A stretch of DNA of 64,000 bases from contig CAXXIB010000004.1 in assembly GCA_963675925.2 (NCBI GenBank), positions 1,364,001-1,428,000 on the forward strand. Direction: 5' to 3'. Every line of letters starts with the position of its first letter. Positions within the stretch are counted from its first letter, which is position 1. The position numbers were made by a program, and so were the translations under genes. Under the pieces are notes generated by a model that did not search any database, was not told the DNA's origin, and saw only the letters and a list, made by a program, of their open reading frames with translations. Below, piece by piece: positions 60,982 through 64,000 of this stretch. Source of the stretch: CAXXOK01 sp963675925. Its GTDB lineage: Bacteria; Bacillota; Clostridia; Christensenellales; Aristaeellaceae.

Positions 60982-61155
60982 ATTAATAGTATCGGAGGTA
61001 CTTGTTTGTTATCGGTTCTGTAAAGGGCGAAGTGTATGCCATGATTGAAGCGACCGCATGATCGTTGTTTGGTATACCCTTCTTAGCGCAGAACGATAGC
61101 CGACAGTTGCCCCGCATAGGGTTCTGTGGGCATAGCAAATCGCTATGTTTTTTGT
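60982..61155 (+). ncRNA. Structured leader RNA with internal terminator upstream of mutS2
   Basis: An early terminator-like hairpin, CATAGC-AAATC-GCTATG followed by TTTTTT (61131-61153), stands before the mutS2 start. Upstream, TATGCC (61036-61041) can pair with GGCATA (61130-61135), which would break that hairpin. GGGCGAAGT (61025-61033) pairs perfectly with ACTTCGCCC (61167-61175). TATCGGTTCTG pairs with CAGAACGATA, leaving one C unpaired. A 19-codon frame from TTG 61001 follows GGAGGT. The pattern suggests attenuation or a separate small RNA. No known riboswitch class was recognised. Confidence 0.4.
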
Positions 61156-61218
61156 TTGCGAAAAAGACTTCGCCCACATCCTGCTCATGCATGATTATAA
61201 TCCATGAGGAGCAACGCC

Positions 61219-63114
61219 ATGAATACCCATTACAATACGCTGGAATTCCCGGCCATACTGGACAAACTGAAATCCTTTGCCGTGTCCGATGAGGCGCGTA
61301 CTATACTTGATGCATTGGAACCGTTTTTAAGCGAGCAGATCTGCGTGCAGAAGATGGCGGAGACCACCGCCGCCCGCCGCGTGCTGGATGCCTTTGGTTC
61401 GCCGCCCCTGCCCATGATGACCCGGCTGCATGAAACCGTAGCCCATGCCGAGATCGGCACCATGCTCTCGCCCGAGCAGCTAAACGGCGTCAGCACGTTT
61501 GCGACCTCCTGCAAGCGCATGGTCAGCTATCTGGATCGTATCGCCTCGCAGGATGTTACGCTGCATAGCTACGGGCAAGCCATTCATACCCTTGGCTCTT
61601 TGCAGGAGGAAATACAGCGCTGCATTGCTGAGGATGAAGTACGCGATGATGCCAGCACGCTGCTTCGTGACCTGCGCCGTAAAACAATAGCCCTGGAAGG
61701 AAAAATCAAAGACAAGCTCAACCAGCTGCTGCGCACCCAAAAGCAGTATATGTCCGACGGCTATATCACAACCCGCGCCGGGCGCTATGTACTGCCGGTG
61801 AAAAAGCAACATCAAAAACAAGTGGCCGGGTCGGTGGTGGATACATCCTCCACCGGCACCACAGTGTTTATTGAGCCTGCCGCCGCCGCCGCGCTGCGGG
61901 TGGAACTGGACGCCGTTCGCATCAGCGAGGATGAGGAAATGCGCCGCATTCTCTACACCCTAAGCGCGCAGGTGGCCGATGAGGCACACGCCATACGCAG
62001 CAATATGAAGTTGATGACAGAGCTTGACGTGCTGTTTGCCAAAGGCAAGCTATCGGCGGCGATGGATGCCCGCCCGGTGCAAATCGGCGGCGAGCGCAAG
62101 CTGATCATTTCCGGCGGCAGACATCCGTTGCTGGACCCGGAAACCTGTGTGCCATTGAACCTGAATTTATCGGACGGGAACCGGGGTGTAATTATCACCG
62201 GGCCAAATACCGGCGGTAAGACTGTGACCATCAAAACGGTGGGCTTATTGACACTGATGGCGCAGTGTGGCCTGCACATCCCCTGCAATGAGGACAGCTA
62301 CATCGCCATGCAGGACGGTATCTGGTGTGATATTGGCGACAGCCAGAACATCTCCCAGAACCTGTCTACATTCTCCGGCCACATTACCAACGTGATTCAT
62401 ATCCTGAAAAGCGCCAGTCAGGACAGTCTTGTACTGCTGGATGAGCTGGGAAGCGGCACCGATCCGGCCGAGGGAATGGGTATCGGTATCGCTGTACTGG
62501 AGGAACTGCGGCTTCGCGGTTGCATGTTCATGGTCACCACGCACTACCCGCAGATTAAAACCTACGCCAAATCGGCCGCATCTATCCTGCGTGCACGCAT
62601 GGCGTTTGATGCCCAAACCCTGGCACCCTTGTATAAATTGGAGATGGGCAAGACCGGCGAAAGCTGCGCCTTGCAGATTGCGCAGCGGCTGGGGCTGCAT
62701 GAACAGATGCTTTCCCGTGCGCATCGCGCCGTGTACGATGGCGAAGAAACCGCCAAAGCCGAAACGCCCGCTATGCAAGCACCCAAAAGCCGCCTAACCC
62801 GCCAAGGTCCACAGGTCAAACAGAAATTTACGAAATTCACCATGGGTGATAGCGTATTGGTGCTGCCGGAGAAGGAAACGGGCATCGTGTATCGCCTCGC
62901 GGACGATAATGGCGATGTGATTGTGCAGGTTAAGGGGGAGAAGCGCAAAATAAAACACACGCGTGTGCAGCTACGTGTGCCGGCAGCGGAACTCTACCCA
63001 CCGGATTATGATTTTTCGATCGTGTTTGATTCTGTGGCAAACCGTAAAGCCAGTCATGTGCTGGGCAAACGCTATGATGCGGACGCGGTTATCGAATACG
63101 GAGAACTGGATTAA
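61219..63114 (+). CDS. mutS2: MutS2-like ATPase lacking the C-terminal Smr domain
   Basis: 631 residues. The N-terminal clamp/core (YNTLEFPAILDKLKSFAVSD) and the MutS ATPase domain are present: ITGPNTGGKTVTIKTVGLL (Walker A), LVLLDELGSGTDPAEGMG (Walker B) and FMVTTHYPQIKTYA. Canonical MutS2 is near 780-790 residues and ends with an Smr nuclease domain; this protein ends after a KOW-like segment (RVQLRVPAAELYPPDYDFSI) and has no Smr. It may bind recombination or ribosome structures without cutting. ATG 61219 has GAGGAG eight bases upstream. Confidence 0.88.
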   Translation: MNTHYNTLEFPAILDKLKSFAVSDEARTILDALEPFLSEQICVQKMAETTAARRVLDAFGSPPLPMMTRLHETVAHAEIGTMLSPEQLNGVSTFATSCKRMVSYLDRIASQDVTLHSYGQAIHTLGSLQEEIQRCIAEDEVRDDASTLLRDLRRKTIALEGKIKDKLNQLLRTQKQYMSDGYITTRAGRYVLPVKKQHQKQVAGSVVDTSSTGTTVFIEPAAAAALRVELDAVRISEDEEMRRILYTLSAQVADEAHAIRSNMKLMTELDVLFAKGKLSAAMDARPVQIGGERKLIISGGRHPLLDPETCVPLNLNLSDGNRGVIITGPNTGGKTVTIKTVGLLTLMAQCGLHIPCNEDSYIAMQDGIWCDIGDSQNISQNLSTFSGHITNVIHILKSASQDSLVLLDELGSGTDPAEGMGIGIAVLEELRLRGCMFMVTTHYPQIKTYAKSAASILRARMAFDAQTLAPLYKLEMGKTGESCALQIAQRLGLHEQMLSRAHRAVYDGEETAKAETPAMQAPKSRLTRQGPQVKQKFTKFTMGDSVLVLPEKETGIVYRLADDNGDVIVQVKGEKRKIKHTRVQLRVPAAELYPPDYDFSIVFDSVANRKASHVLGKRYDADAVIEYGELD

Positions 63115-63133
63115 CAAACTCTAGTATAAGCAA

Positions 63134-63156
63134 TAGCGGCCACTTTGTGGCCGCTA
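63134..63156. terminator. Terminator between mutS2 and recF
   Basis: Stem TAGCGGCCAC / GTGGCCGCTA with loop TTT; it ends in the recF stop codon. Confidence 0.75.
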
Positions 63157-64000
63157 CTTATCTGCTGTAAGCTGCGCTTTGCCTTGTGTATCGGTTGTCA
63201 CGCGGTAAAATGCATCGGCTTTGGCCCCGGCTACATCGGATTTATCCGTGCAGGTGATAAAAGTCTGTACGCCCTGCGTGGACTGTAAGAGCGCGTTGCG
63301 GCGTTTTAAGTCCAGCTCGGAGAATACATCGTCGAGCAGCAATGTGGGCAGCTCGCCCATTTCGTTTTCGATTAGCGCCAGTTCCCCAAGCTTCATGCTC
63401 AGCACGGCGGAGCGCACCTGCCCCTGGCTGCCATAGGCACGCAGATCTTTGCCGGAAAGCATCAGGGCCAGATCATCCCGATGTGGGCCAAACGAGGTGA
63501 ACATGCGTTTTTCGTCCTCTGTGCGGGTGCGTTTCAGGGCGGCCAGCATATCGCGGTACGGCGTATCGGTGGTCGTCAGGGGACCGGAGTACCGCAGGGA
63601 AAATACCTCGTTGGTGTCTTCTGCAATGGCCCGGTACTGCGTTGCCGCATGCTGGGAAAGCTCCGACAAGAACCATTTGCGCGGTTCCACCACATACACC
63701 GCCGCACCGGCCAGTTGCTCATCCCAGGCATCCAACTGGCGGCCGAAATCGGCGGAGGGTTTGATTTTATTGGATTTCAGCAGCGCGTTGCGCTTTTCGA
63801 GCGCACTCAAATACTGCCGCAGAGCCTTTAAATAGCTGGGGCGGATTTGTGATAACTGCATATCGACAAAGCGGCGGCGTACAGCTGGGCCATCGCGCAC
63901 AATGCGCAGGTCTTCCGGGGCAAACATCACGGTGGTGGCGTGCCCCATCATATCGGTAATGCGCTCGGCGGGTTTGCCCTGAATTAGCACGCGTTTCTGC
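63154..64000 (-). CDS. recF: DNA replication/repair protein RecF, 3' part
   Basis: The last 282 residues of RecF; the start lies beyond the right edge of the window. RecF loads RecA at gaps. Seen are MFAPEDLRIVRDGPAVRRRF, the ABC-ATPase signature YGSQGQVRSAVLSMKLGE, Walker B LPTLLLDDVFSEL and the D-loop with LDLKRRNALL. The N-terminal Walker A is outside the window. It usually follows dnaA and dnaN; here it is 29 kb from dnaA and converges on mutS2. Confidence 0.93.
   Translation of the reverse strand, partial: QKRVLIQGKPAERITDMMGHATTVMFAPEDLRIVRDGPAVRRRFVDMQLSQIRPSYLKALRQYLSALEKRNALLKSNKIKPSADFGRQLDAWDEQLAGAAVYVVEPRKWFLSELSQHAATQYRAIAEDTNEVFSLRYSGPLTTTDTPYRDMLAALKRTRTEDEKRMFTSFGPHRDDLALMLSGKDLRAYGSQGQVRSAVLSMKLGELALIENEMGELPTLLLDDVFSELDLKRRNALLQSTQGVQTFITCTDKSDVAGAKADAFYRVTTDTQGKAQLTADK

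Noticed and set aside
60983..61192. Minus-strand 69-codon frame in the mutS2 leader
   Set aside because: It covers the thrS/mutS2 divergent region, lacks a ribosome-binding site and resembles no protein.

Overview
The window reads as chromosome of an anaerobic, monoderm member of the Bacillota, most likely a Clostridia lineage related to Christensenellales-type gut and sediment bacteria. This placement is an inference from gene content. The pointers are a RimO-PgsA-PncC-RecA operon, RecD2, MutS2, a DUF4364 gene, a threonine T-box, a CIRCE element, BlaI/M56 and XRE/DUF2975 pairs, LplB/LplC-type sugar permeases, and start sites preceded by strong GGAGG ribosome-binding sites. Base composition is moderately GC-rich except for an AT-rich islet near 43.7-44.5 kb. 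No phage, insertion sequence or CRISPR array was seen.

Layout. 1-5 kb: the end of a carbohydrate locus (solute-binding protein, GH2 glycosidase, agarase-like glycosidase). Its first 3.46 kb carries many single-base indels and the remainder is clean. 5-15 kb: an EAL phosphodiesterase with a periplasmic-type sensor, a TetR-controlled ABC exporter, an ECF sigma/anti-sigma pair, a DUF2975-XRE-lipoprotein operon behind a palindromic operator, and superoxide dismutase. 15.4-19.4 kb: three tRNA genes (Arg, His, Gln) and a BlaI-M56-SH3 protein operon carrying two in-frame TAA codons. 19.4-32.7 kb: housekeeping genes (two RluA-family synthases, murG-glmM, a phosphoglycerate mutase, lspA, rimO-pgsA-pncC-recA), with three frameshifted genes among them.

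32.8-43.7 kb: dnaA converging on recA, with no dnaN or recF beside it, then recD2-comF, an EFR1-type flavoprotein, an HPr-like protein without the catalytic histidine, DUF4364, tdk, and htpG behind a perfect CIRCE element. 43.7-48.4 kb: an AT-rich islet with one unknown gene, a GNAT enzyme, secG, an ECF-transporter S component, ferritin-like and DUF1858 proteins, and a heliorhodopsin. 48.7-54.2 kb: exported proteins (DUF6273, two phosphodiester-glycosidase-domain proteins, a divergent Lgt-like protein), tRNA-Lys and DegV. 54.7-58.2 kb: an lplB-lplC-type sugar ABC importer with its binding protein. 58.3-64 kb: DUF1801, thrS under a T-box, a MutS2-like protein without an Smr domain behind a structured leader, and the 3' part of recF.

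How the genes work together. The two sugar-uptake loci, efflux pump, surface-sensing operons and redox-protective proteins suggest a saccharolytic anaerobe exposed to envelope and oxygen stress. The item most worth attention is the heliorhodopsin beside ferritin-like and DUF1858 genes. Others are the structured mutS2 leader, the His-less HPr, the split dnaA/recF arrangement, and the two related tRNA-terminator hairpins. Frameshifts occur throughout at low frequency, so some may be sequencing errors and not mutations.
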